Below are positions 1-8,785 of a stretch of 29,404 nucleotides of DNA, piece after piece (the first letter of the stretch is position 1; every line of letters starts with the position of its first letter). The stretch is from Priapulus caudatus. Lineage: Eukaryota; Priapulida; Priapulimorpha; Priapulimorphida; Priapulidae. The stretch covers positions 85,408 through 114,811 of the forward strand of contig NW_014577610.1 of assembly GCF_000485595.1 (NCBI RefSeq), given 5' to 3'. A program made the position numbers and the translations under genes. The notes under the pieces were generated by a model. It worked only from the letters and a program-made list of their open reading frames with translations, ran no database searches and was not told the DNA's origin.

Positions 1-348
1 ACCTCTTCTAGCTCCACCCTTTCCCCCCTCATTCATGTCCCCCTTTTCTACCTCTTCCTCTCCTCCCCCTCCTCCTCCTCCACTACCTTTTCCCTCGTCC
101 TCTACCTCTTCTAGCTCCACCCTTTCCCCCCTCATTCATGTCCCCCTTTTCTACCTCTTCCCCTTCTCCCCCTCCTCCTCCTCCACTACCTTTTCCCTCG
201 TCCTCTACCTCTTCTAGCTCCACCCTTTCCCCCCTCATTCATGTCCCCCTTTTCTACCTCTTCCCCTTCTCCCCCTCCTCCTCCTCCACTACCTTTTCCC
301 TCGTCCTCTACCTCTTCTAGCTCCACCCTTTCTCCCCTCCTCTTCTCC
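1..348. repeat. Polypyrimidine minisatellite, 103-base period (left copy, cut by window edge)
   Basis: Almost pure C/T on the plus strand. The block beginning ACCTCTTCTAGCTCCACC recurs at about 1, 104, 207 and 310, giving a 103-base period with near-identical units. A pyrimidine strand cannot contain TAA, TAG or TGA, so all its forward frames are open by composition and none should be read as a gene. The tract runs straight into the unique module at 349-822, in the same arrangement as the larger tract at 11165-12490. Its start lies outside the window. Mirror-like homopurine:homopyrimidine DNA of this kind can form triplex structures, but that is inference. Confidence 0.92.
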
Positions 349-822
349 CACTACCTTCTCCCTCGTCTTCTACCTTTTCTCCTTTCTCCTGTACCACCTT
401 CTCCCCTCCTCATATACCTCGTCCCTCTTCCTCTATTTCGATCCACGGATCGAATGATTCGATTCACAGATCGAATGACGTCGAACGAACTCTTATCCTC
501 AGAAATATGTGTGGCCAGCTCATACATAGTAAATCAGTTTCTGCCGACGTAACAAAATTCCCTAGATTTAAAAATCCTGTTCAGGAGCCGTCACTTTGAC
601 TAGAGATGACGGCCGTACTGCGACGCATAAATCATCAGGTTCCTCTAGATTCCCGAATCGCCTACGGGCCTAGGAGGCAATTCCTCCAAACAAAACTTTC
701 ACAGAAATCCATTTGCCATTATTGAAATATTATCTCACCGTTGTTGGCTAAGTCTGCGGTAACAAAGACTGCCGTTCTCGACCGCACTAATATTTCATAC
801 TCATAACCCGCGGCTGCAGAGC
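349..822 (+). repeat. Direct-repeat module, copy A
   Basis: This 474-base module matches 12401-12862 in the same orientation, with about twelve substitutions and one 12-base indel (extra bases near 516-527 in this copy) by eye. It starts inside the pyrimidine tract and contains the near-palindrome ATCGAATGATTCGAT at 449-463. It ends at GGCTGCAGAGC (812-822), after which the two copies share nothing. The end falls inside a hairpin, CTGCAGAG-CTGT-CTCTGCAG (814-833). No coding signal is visible. It may be a terminal or internal part of a repeat family, or one side of a large duplication. Confidence 0.9.
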
Positions 823-1756
823 TGTCTCTGCAGACATGTATCGCACACGTCGTGACGTGCTATAGCGTTAACTTGACGCTAGGTCATTTGATAGCCGAGA
901 ACAACAAATTGAACATTTTTTGCCGACTTGAGCTACTCTAGTAGCTCATGGTGGTTTTGTATGCAAATTTATGTCCAGACCTAAACTCTTTAAGAATCCA
1001 TTAATTGAAGGTCCAGGAACAATATTTGGTTGGTAACACATTTCCCACTGACGGCGAAATAGCTTTTTGGGTCACGCCTTTTTCGAGCAAAGTACTACCA
1101 TTCACTGTGACTGTATCTACAGAACCGTTGGACTTAGGAGGTTGCCCAAAACCACTCAAAATGTGCGCAATGGCCACATTATGGGGGGTCAATAATACAT
1201 TTTCAGATCCAAAAGTTAATGGTTTTTAAGATAATTGCCCAAAACCGATTTCAGCATGTTACGCACTACAATTATTAACAATTACCTCCGCCCAACGGAG
1301 TTAGAGGAGGTTGGGTGGGTCACCTTCTTGGGGCCGTCCTTCACAGCAGGCCCGGTGTCGTTACAATGGTGGATCGGTTTCGTGTGTTTTATTTTCTTCG
1401 TTGTTAGGGTGTCCCGTTGTTAGTCATGTTCGGTTGTTAGATATGTCGTTCGCGCCGATCGATATTATGCCGCGTTGAGTCAAGCCAGTCCCAGCCAGCA
1501 GCAGCGAGCACAGGCCAGCCTCAGCAGCAGTGCAGCAGCAGCCAGCAGCAGGCGGCGAACAAGCTTTGTAACACATACATGTTACATGCGATATTCGTGG
1601 TATATTTTGTGTGTTGTCGCTATGAGTCGATATGGCATTATGGCGCTATGTCGCTGGGGCGAGTTTGCACTTCCCGTGTGTGCTCTCTCTGTCTGTTGTT
1701 CCTGTTCCTATTGTTAACGCTTACTAAAACCCTAACCCTAATTCCTAAACCCTATT
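823..1756. other. No gene seen; short palindromes, CAG-rich patch, telomere-like motif
   Basis: Open frames overlap on both strands near 1001-1229 without recognisable protein features. Two short palindromes stand out: TAGCGT-TAACTTG-ACGCTA (864-882) and GAGCTACT-CT-AGTAGCTC (931-948). A CAG/GCC-rich patch of low complexity lies at about 1484-1553. Around 1724-1750 there are CCCTAA-like units (ACCCTAACCCTAA, then CTAAACCCTA), too short and broken to be a telomere. A degraded retrotransposon or promoter region is possible but not shown. Confidence 0.5.
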
Positions 1757-1846
1757 GGCTATGAGCCAGACCCCCCAAATTGGACGGTCCCCCGGTACCA
1801 TACGATGAGTAAAGCTCATTGTGATTGGTTGGCAAATATATAGTAG
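1757..1846 (+). repeat. Third partial copy of the inverted-arm outer end, promoter-like
   Basis: This stretch matches the reverse complement of roughly 8690-8760. Shared blocks in order are GGCTATGAGCCA, CGGTACCATAC, GAGTAA, GCTCATTGT and GCAA-ATATAT, with small gaps between them. It therefore belongs to the same dispersed repeat as the outer flank of the right arm at 8096-8692. It also contains an inverted CCAAT box (ATTGG, 1824-1828) and a TATA-like TATATAG (1837-1843), spaced as in a core promoter. Whether it drives anything is unknown. The repeat match is more secure than the promoter reading. Confidence 0.6.
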
Positions 1847-2367
1847 GTCCGGAGGGGTAGGGCATAGGGTTTGCATAAGGTATATAGTTTTTCTTTTACG
1901 TTCGTTTTTCTTTATGTTCTCTGCACACAAATAAGGATTTCTAACAACTGGCAGTTGCTCAGTTTGTGGCGATTTTTATTTAATGTCAGGTTTATCCAAC
2001 CGCATCATAAACAATTGAATTTGGCATTAGAATAAAGCATGACTGTTTCCAATAATGAGGATGCGAATGCATGTAAAAATTATATCCTATACCATCATTT
2101 ACAGATGCACTTTACATTTATGACAATTTGTTGATTAAATACAGCCATAAAGCGTCTGTGATTAGGCATGACATAATGGTTTGTATTTACCGTTAACTTC
2201 CTTATGTTAAGACACGGCAAATCACGAAATGAGGTTTATGAGGTTACGCACATGTTAATTTTCGGGGGTACATTCAAAACAAAATCCGTTGGCTTTTAAT
2301 TGTTCTCCCTCCTCCTCTTCCTCGTCAAAGGTGGGGTTGGTACGACTCTAGTCTTGTTCATTACAAC

Positions 2368-2558
2368 ATGGCAGCACTGCCTGACGATTGCAAAACATTG
2401 GTATACACGCCAGTTCTACCAATGTTTACAACCACAGCCCTTTGGGACTTGGTTGCATGTGCACGGCACTCTCCGAAAACAAGAACCCCTTGGATGAGCT
2501 TGAGATGCTAATCTGGTTGCTGGCTGAGAGTCGTAACAGGCGGGTGACAGGCTGGTAG
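2368..2558 (+). pseudogene. Possible short coding remnant with a frameshift
   Basis: An ATG at 2368 in a good context (AACATGG) opens 47 codons that stop at 2509-2511. A different frame then reads a protein-like stretch ending at TAG 2556-2558, with the run NPLDELEMLIWLLAESRN, which looks like an acidic amphipathic helix. The two frames overlap near 2470, suggesting one decayed coding segment with a frameshift. I do not recognise the family. Protein-like appearance by eye is weak evidence, and chance is a real alternative. Confidence 0.25.
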
Positions 2559-3730
2559 GGATTAGTTTCGTCATCCCTCTACCCGAGCCAGGTATTCCGT
2601 GGCGGATCAAGCGTGCTGAGTGCTTTGGTTTAGGGCATGGTGGTCTCCTGATGCCGAGCACTGATAGGGGGTGGGTGGCTTCTTTTTGACTTTTATGGTT
2701 GAAATGCTTATTGGTGGGTGGACCGCTTCGGTGTACTGTTGGCTTCCTTTTTTATTGTCTGTGGTTTTTAAGCTTTAATTCTTGATCAGTTCATGGATGT
2801 TGTGCATTCATGCATGTTTGTAGCATGCTGAAAAAAGGCCATGTGGACTGGGGGAGGCCAAACTCATCAAAAGTCAGCAGTCTGGGTTTCCACCACAGGA
2901 GCGCTCAAAGGGCGGCCTTGGGCCTTCTCCGCTTCTCTCTCCTCTCTCATCCGGGCTGGCACATGGGGGGCGCTGTGGGTTGGCGCCGTCAGAGCAGTGG
3001 GGGCTGGGTAACATGTCCGGAATATGATACTGGAATGCTTTATCACTGTTAGACTATATATCACAAATGGCTGTCTTTCCTGGACGGCATTATATAGGCG
3101 ATGTTTGAAGGCCTCGTCCGAGGTAATGGTCTACGCACAGCGAAGTACTCTGGGTCAGTCTGCCCTCAACAATGACTCTTCTTCTCTTCCTTGGGTGGCT
3201 GCCATATACGCGTGCTGATGGAGATTGTTCGTCTGCCCTTGTTTATTTTGGTCTGCTGTGAGTCTGTTCGTCTGAATTGTTACTAACCCGTATGGACAAA
3301 AAAAAGAAAACAAAAATAGCTAAAATCAAAAGGATTATTCTTGGGGAGATACCTGGGGCACTAACGTCCGGCTCGGGATTGGCTCCCAGTACATCTATGT
3401 ACCTTTAAATTTCACAAATAGATTGGAGATCGTTGGCTTCTTGTCTGCAGAGCATGTTTAAAACTCTCGTTCGGGGTGGAGGGCAGGCTCTGTGATGATG
3501 CTGTGAATTGGAACACCCTACAACACCTGGACCCCGTGCCTTGCGGAGCCTGAAACTTTGGTGCTGTATTGATAGTACCTGGTCAACGGACGAAGATCAT
3601 ACTCCTCCAGTCCTGTTTAGGCCGCTGTTGTACGATCCTTTGAAAAGCCTCTACATAGTGGAGATAGGCGTGCTGGCCCTTCTATCACTTCGAGGGCAGG
3701 CCAAAGTTGTATATGCCATAGCAATGCACA
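2559..3730. other. No convincing gene; unassigned degraded sequence
   Basis: Several 60-80 codon open stretches lie here on both strands (for example plus 2810-3052 and plus 3508-3747) but none shows a recognisable motif or continues into a neighbour. The base composition is more GC-rich than the DNA right of 13 kb, and an A-rich run sits at 3298-3315. It may be the decayed middle of an element whose ends are the fragments at 2368-2558 and 3731-3886. Confidence 0.4.
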
Positions 3731-3886
3731 GCCATCAAGAACACTAAAGCATCGCTGTCTGTTGTCGGTCTGAGCTCGGACACGTCCTTGCTTCTTCCCA
3801 ACGGACAGCTGGTACGTGAGAGACTCACAGTTGGAGACGCCAGGAATCTCTACAGTGTTTGCACAACGAGAATGAAGTACGAATAA
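3731..3886 (+). pseudogene. Possible C-terminal coding remnant ending at an AATAAA
   Basis: An open frame of 51 codons without an ATG ends at TAA 3884-3886. Its composition is protein-like, including the run LLLPNGQLVRERLTVGD. The stop codon overlaps a canonical polyadenylation hexamer AATAAA (3882-3887). A TAG interrupts the same frame just upstream, and the overlapping open frame at 3508-3747 is in another phase, so a frameshifted pseudogene is possible. I do not recognise the family. Confidence 0.25.
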
Positions 3887-4370
3887 ACAATCCCTTGTTT
3901 ATCAAGAGGCTTTGAATGAAAAGTGCACAACCATGCGTACATGTCTGTTTATGAATACTTTTTGTCATTTACACCATATTACTATTATGTTCAGGGGTTC
4001 GTAAGTTGGGTGTGCCACCTCTCCGCTGTGATTAATGTCATACGTGAACAGTTTGTTATACCATGCTCTCTTATCTTATTTAGATTGGATTTGTAATCAT
4101 TGATTTGTGTGCAATCGTTTTTCCATCTTTATCCCAATGTTCTATTGTGTCGATATATTAGTAGTCCTGAATCTCTCACGTAGCACGATTTGTGCAGCAG
4201 CAGCGGTCACTCGCAAGCTATTTGGGCCTCCGCGCTGGGTAGAGTAAATCCCAACCACTGCCAGTGACAGTTGGTGGGATTGAAGATAGACTATTGAGCC
4301 AACTTTTAGAGCATAGAAACTATTATACCCAAGTGCACAGTTCAAGCAAAGCCATCTTTTTCTGCGGACT

Positions 4371-4992
4371 ATATCCTAGATATGGGGAAAAAATGTCGGT
4401 GATACCAGGTGTATAACTACTCGGCCATCTCGTGTGTTGTACTCACTCCGGAATAGTATATAATACCCTCTTCCGCTTGCCAAAATACTGTGATAGCTGG
4501 CTAAAATTGAATAAATAGTTGTTCGTTGAAGGACTTACTATGCATAATTTGCGCTTAGCCCTACTGATGCCAACGTAATATTGTAATGCCCAATATAAAA
4601 ATTTGTGGGTTACTTCTGTCAAATTTTGACTTAATCCCAAAAAATATGTTAACTTTGTGTGAAAAGTGGCAGAAATCGCTGTTGACTTCAAAACTCTCAC
4701 ATTGCACGTTGCTTGTCAATAAGTCATCAAATAAAACTGCAGAGTAAATGATTACCATTTCAGTAACTTCACAAGGGACCCATGATTGAAGAATATATCA
4801 TTACTTTGTAACTATGGGCGTGTGTGTGTTTGTACATATCTTGGCAAAGTTCAACCATACCGCCCTATTTTGACTTATTTGAACAAATTAGATTTTTGAA
4901 ACATTTTAGGTTTTGGTTTAATTTTTGGTTTAGCTAGTATCCATTGGTAGGTATGTAAATCAGGGTAACATTATATTTGCACATACATGGCC
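4371..4992 (+). repeat. Left inverted arm
   Basis: This is the AT-rich arm paired with 8096-8692 in inverted orientation. Similarity is patchy with small indels, suggesting old divergence. It carries one copy of the block that is duplicated in the right part (the GACAGAAACGTGCAATGTG segment there; here inverted at about 4619-4720). The minus-strand open frames in this arm (4443-4700, 4561-4758) have no counterpart conserved in the other arm and are not called as genes. Confidence 0.75.
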
Positions 4993-5179
4993 TAAAATTT
5001 GCTGCCACACTGGTTTGATCTATAGATTATGTTATCATTAAATGACTGCTCCGCTTAAATACGGCCCTTGTTAAATTATACTATTGTTATTACCCAGTCA
5101 GCATTTTAAACGCCTTGTTATTTTATAACCATTGTTATTTGCCACGTTCATTTTTAACACAATGCAAGATTACAGGCAT

Positions 5180-8000
5180 GAAATGATCACATACTATAAT
5201 GCTTATCGGTCTGAAAAAAACATCACGAAAGTGTCCTTTTTAGATGACGCCGCATTTATTTGGCTCAGAATCCGTATTTCTTGCTCCTCGTCAGTGAATT
5301 CAATCTTATCGAGGCTGTCGTTGTCTGACCCGTCAGAGCAATGGCTGATTTGTCGCACGCAGCAGTTTCACATGGATCTAGGACATTTCAGTACCCACTG
5401 GCAATGCAGAACATTGCGTTAGCTTGCGGCTCGTGGAACAATTGCAGCGCATTAACAAATCCAGAAGAAGCCGGAGGTGCTGGCACTGTCGACTCATCAG
5501 TCCACAGCCAGAGTTAGTTCATCCTGATATCTTTTCCATCTTTCCAAAACTGGCGACTGGGTAGTGATTGCCATGGGCTGCATATGAAGGCTTTGTTTCC
5601 AAATTTTGCGCTGGTAATTGGTCGCTGTAGTGTTTTGGAAGCTAGTCATTGCATGAGCATTTGGTGGCTCTCAATCTCCCCCTTTTTCGCCACAAATGAT
5701 GTTATCAAAGGGATATTTAAGTTTCCTTTGGTACAGACCTGGATGATTATAGGAGGCAAATAAAAAAATATGTGATATTCTCCGCTTATCCATAGCTCAT
5801 CGGCCACACTTCCATTCTTGTCACAGAACTCGGCGAACGTTTCTCTCGGACCTCTGTGCTAAGATAAGATTTAAGCGCTCCTATTTGCCTTTGCCTGCAA
5901 TGTGTGGACAGTGTTTGCATAACTTGTGTAAGCATGGCATCCCTATAAGTTATAACACAAATCTGTGCCCATGAGACTGCGAGTTTTAGGTAAATGTCAA
6001 TGAATTCGTTTTCGGATCTTTGGTGCCACATATTTTGGAACATAGCGGATTGAAATTTGAGTATGAAAACCGCGAAAAGCATGTGAATACTCCGGTGGTC
6101 ATCGGGACGCTGATTACAAGCTGCTGTGGTATCCAGTCTGTCAGCTGACAGCGTGAAGTTAAGAGTCGACATTTGCTTCTAGTGGGTGTACTTTGCAGCT
6201 AATCACCTCCTGGTGATTCTTCCGGTGAGTAATTTTGTAACACTTGTTTTGCAGTTGTTACAGATAGACCTCTTTCATTTAGATGTTGGTGTAATCTGGT
6301 TTCCTCCATTCGCTTCACCAGAAATGAAATGAGGTAGATTATTCGCAACATGGGCAAGCGCTTTCCATTGCCTTACAAATTGCGATGCCTGTGTGGTTCT
6401 GAGCTTCAGGCAGTTCCTTCTTTGGCGAGCTTTCACAGTTCTTGTATGGATGTATCTTTGTAGGGTTCGAAAGACGATGTCGATCTGTCACTGTGCTGCT
6501 CACGTTCAGTCCATGGACAAACAAAAATGGGCAATGTCTTAAAGTTGACTTGATCCCCTTTCACTTCTGGATTATGGCTCTTCTTTATTATGGTTGCGAA
6601 TGATCAGGGAAGTTGGTCAGTGGCGGCATTTTTGTAGATAACTAGAAGAGGCAGCTTTGTTGGTTTTACAGTGAAACCGTCTTGGGGTTGGGCAGTGCAT
6701 TGGTAATAGACAAGAGGATGGGATAAGCTACATCAGCCTTTGCAGATTTCGGTCCTTGTGCATCACGATTGATGCGAGCCAAACATGCTCTGTCACTTGA
6801 GAATCACGGCTCTGCCACTATCTGGACTTTTTTCTTGCTTGCATAAATTGCTGAAGGTCTTCAGTTTGTTTATTTTCATGGGTCATGAAGCGTTTAGGTT
6901 CGTTGTGTCCGTCTGCGTCTCTCAGCTTTGAGTCGATGTAGCATTGAACTCAATGTCTGTCTTGGCATTCTTCAAATCGAGAGATTTTATATTTTGGGGG
7001 GCTGTTTTTGTGTCGAGTATATGATAAGTTCTGTGGGTTGTCTCAAATGGATTTTACCAAGCTCTTCACCAGATGTACGATTGTCGAAAAGCATCCTATC
7101 TTTCCTGACACGCTATTGTGCAAGGGTCAGCATGTGGACCATTTGATCCATCTTCAAGTACCATTTCCCTTCATCTCGACAAGAAAGGCACCTCCTGTGT
7201 TCTGCAGTAAGTAATTAGCCGTGACTGCTCCTGATTTCAGACTAACCTTGTTGTGCTCCTGGAGTCTGTGAGTCCTTGCTTCCAGTGACTTCAGTGCGTT
7301 GGTTTAACCGGGAATGGCCGCCATAATGTATTGTGTGACAGGATAGTTGAACAGAGAAACAACCACTCAAGAAAGGCCTTGCGTACACAGCTTGGATGAT
7401 TGCGCTGGCCAGATTTGGTTCATCTCTCAGCATACACAACGCTGGTACGTGATCGTGCATAGCTTAAATCAATTTCGGCGGGCCGGTCTTACTTCTGTAT
7501 CCCAAAACCAGCGGGATCATGTTCGTGTGATAGCAAGAGACCTGCAAACTACCCAATTTCTCCTTCTTTGAGCAGCACCCGCACCGTCAGCGGCAAGCAA
7601 GACGGTTTCAACTATGTCCCACCATAAGCACCTTCAAAGGCCTGTCAGAGTTCTCGTTCCTGCTGGCGAAAGAATCGTTAGTCCTAACGAATTCCGTGGC
7701 CAGGTGCGTCAATACTCGATGTATTTGAGGGTGTTGCCGACGACTGGTCAATATTTCTATTGTCACCAAATGCTCTCGACACCAAGTCTCATCCGACTCT
7801 TCTTCTGGCAACACAGACGTATATGGTTCGGTGCTTTTTTCCTGGTTTGTTTTTCCACACCAATGACATGAATCGCCTCTCCCATGGTCGGCTTCTCATG
7901 AATGCTCTTTCACACAAACTTGTGCACATACAAGCTGCTCCGTTGGTTAGCATCTTCCAGAACAACACCACCTTGCGCAAAGTGGAGCCATTCTTGTGAA
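5180..8000 (-). pseudogene. Degenerate minus-strand coding region, family unknown
   Basis: Read on the minus strand, many short segments look like real protein but are split by stops and frameshifts. Going 5' to 3' on that strand they include 7608-7814 (68 codons), 7242-7460 (72 codons), a run near 6800-6680 with INRDAQGPKSAKADVAYPIL, a run near 6560-6500 with VNFKTLPIFVCPWTE, the best open frame at 5786-6172, a run near 5600-5440 with DESTVPAPPASSGFVNALQL, and an acidic run near 5350-5220 with LDKIEFTDEEQEIRILSQIN. The plus-strand frames are less protein-like. I cannot assign a family or count of original genes; location inside the inverted arms suggests transposon protein. Confidence 0.4.
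5786..6172 (-). CDS. 128-codon open frame, hypothetical, likely fragment
   Basis: This is the longest clean frame inside the inverted-repeat unit. It starts at an ATG directly preceded in frame by a stop a few codons upstream and ends at TAA next to 5785. The protein is helical-looking, with tryptophans and a hydrophobic central run (YLKLAVSWAQICVITYRDA), then a basic tail. No signal peptide or zinc-binding pattern is evident. I do not recognise it. It is more likely one surviving piece of the decayed minus-strand coding region than an independent gene. Confidence 0.35.
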   Translation of the reverse strand: MSTLNFTLSADRLDTTAACNQRPDDHRSIHMLFAVFILKFQSAMFQNMWHQRSENEFIDIYLKLAVSWAQICVITYRDAMLTQVMQTLSTHCRQRQIGALKSYLSTEVREKRSPSSVTRMEVWPMSYG

Positions 8001-8001
8001 A

Positions 8002-8692
8002 TATTGACAGAAACGTGCAATGTGCATTTTGAAGTCAAAGCGATTTCGGCCACTTTTTCACGAAATTTAACATATTTTTAGTAATTATATCAAAAGCATG
8101 TATTGTGAAATATAATGTACCTGATATTACATACCTACCATGGGATACTAGCTAATACCAAAAAATTAAACCTAAAACCTAAAATGTTCAAAATCTATGT
8201 TTTGTTCCCAAATATCAAAATTAGGGGGTATGGTTGAACTTTGCCAAGATATGTGCCACAAACAACCACCATATTACAAAGTAATGATATATCCCAATGC
8301 AGTGGGTCCTTGTGAAGTTTTTGATGGGTAATATGTTACTCTGGGAGTTTTCATTTGTGAATTATTGACAGAAACGTGCAATGTGAATTTTGAAGTCAAA
8401 GCGATTTCGGCCACTTTTTCACTAAATTTAACATATTTTTAGTCATTATATCAAAACTTTGACAAATAACCCCCACAAATGTTCTATATTTATATTACTA
8501 TATTAGTTGGCATCCAGTATGAACATGATTGGCACTCTGTGGTCCTTAAAAAAATATTTATTCCAATTTTAATAAATAACACATATTTTGGCGAAGCAAA
8601 GAGGGGGTATAATACTATTTCGGGTGATAACACAGAGATGGCCGAGAGTTATACACTGCTATCACATTTTTTTCATATCTAGGGACATATAT
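8002..8692 (-). repeat. Right inverted arm with an internally duplicated 95-base block
   Basis: Bases 8096-8692 pair with the left arm. A block of about 95 bases starting ATTGACAGAAACGTGCAATG occurs twice in the same orientation, at about 8004-8096 and 8364-8460, with only a few differences. The second lies within the arm and corresponds to the single left-arm copy. The first sits just inside the arm, so the right side has gained an extra copy. Outward of 8692 the sequence up to about 8760 matches 1757-1846 inverted. Confidence 0.75.
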
Positions 8693-8785
8693 CTTGCTAA
8701 AAATTACAATGAGCCTTACTCCATCTGTATGGTACCGACCAACCCCCTTGGCTCATAGCCTATATCCCCTTATTTCCATTGGTGC

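Larger units (their letters stand above)
4371..8692. mobile_element. Inverted-repeat-bounded unit, candidate degenerate DNA transposon
   Basis: The left arm (4371-4992) and right arm (8096-8692) are imperfect inverted repeats of about 600 bases. Examples: CCTAGATATGG at 4372-4382 pairs with the CATATCTAGGG ending near 8692; GGCCATCTC near 4420 pairs with AGATGGCCGAG near 8640; GGCAAAGTTCAACCATAC near 4842 pairs with the inverted block near 8228; GGTAGGTATGTAA near 4946 pairs with TTACATACCTACC near 8140. The 3.1-kb interior looks like decayed minus-strand coding sequence. Long inverted termini around a coding interior fit a DNA transposon, but no transposase motif was recognised and no target-site duplication was found. 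Two independent insertions of one repeat in opposite orientation is the main alternative. Confidence 0.6.

Noticed and set aside
1-330. CRISPR-like regular repeats
   Set aside because: Units are contiguous 103-base tandem copies without unique spacers, in a eukaryotic context.
1724-1750. CCCTAA-type telomere repeat
   Set aside because: Only about three imperfect units; too short for an interstitial telomere array.
1942-1956. Retroviral-type primer-binding site (AACAACTGGCAGTTG)
   Set aside because: It is a short hairpin (CAACT-GGC-AGTTG); no flanking long terminal repeat or reverse-transcriptase similarity was found.
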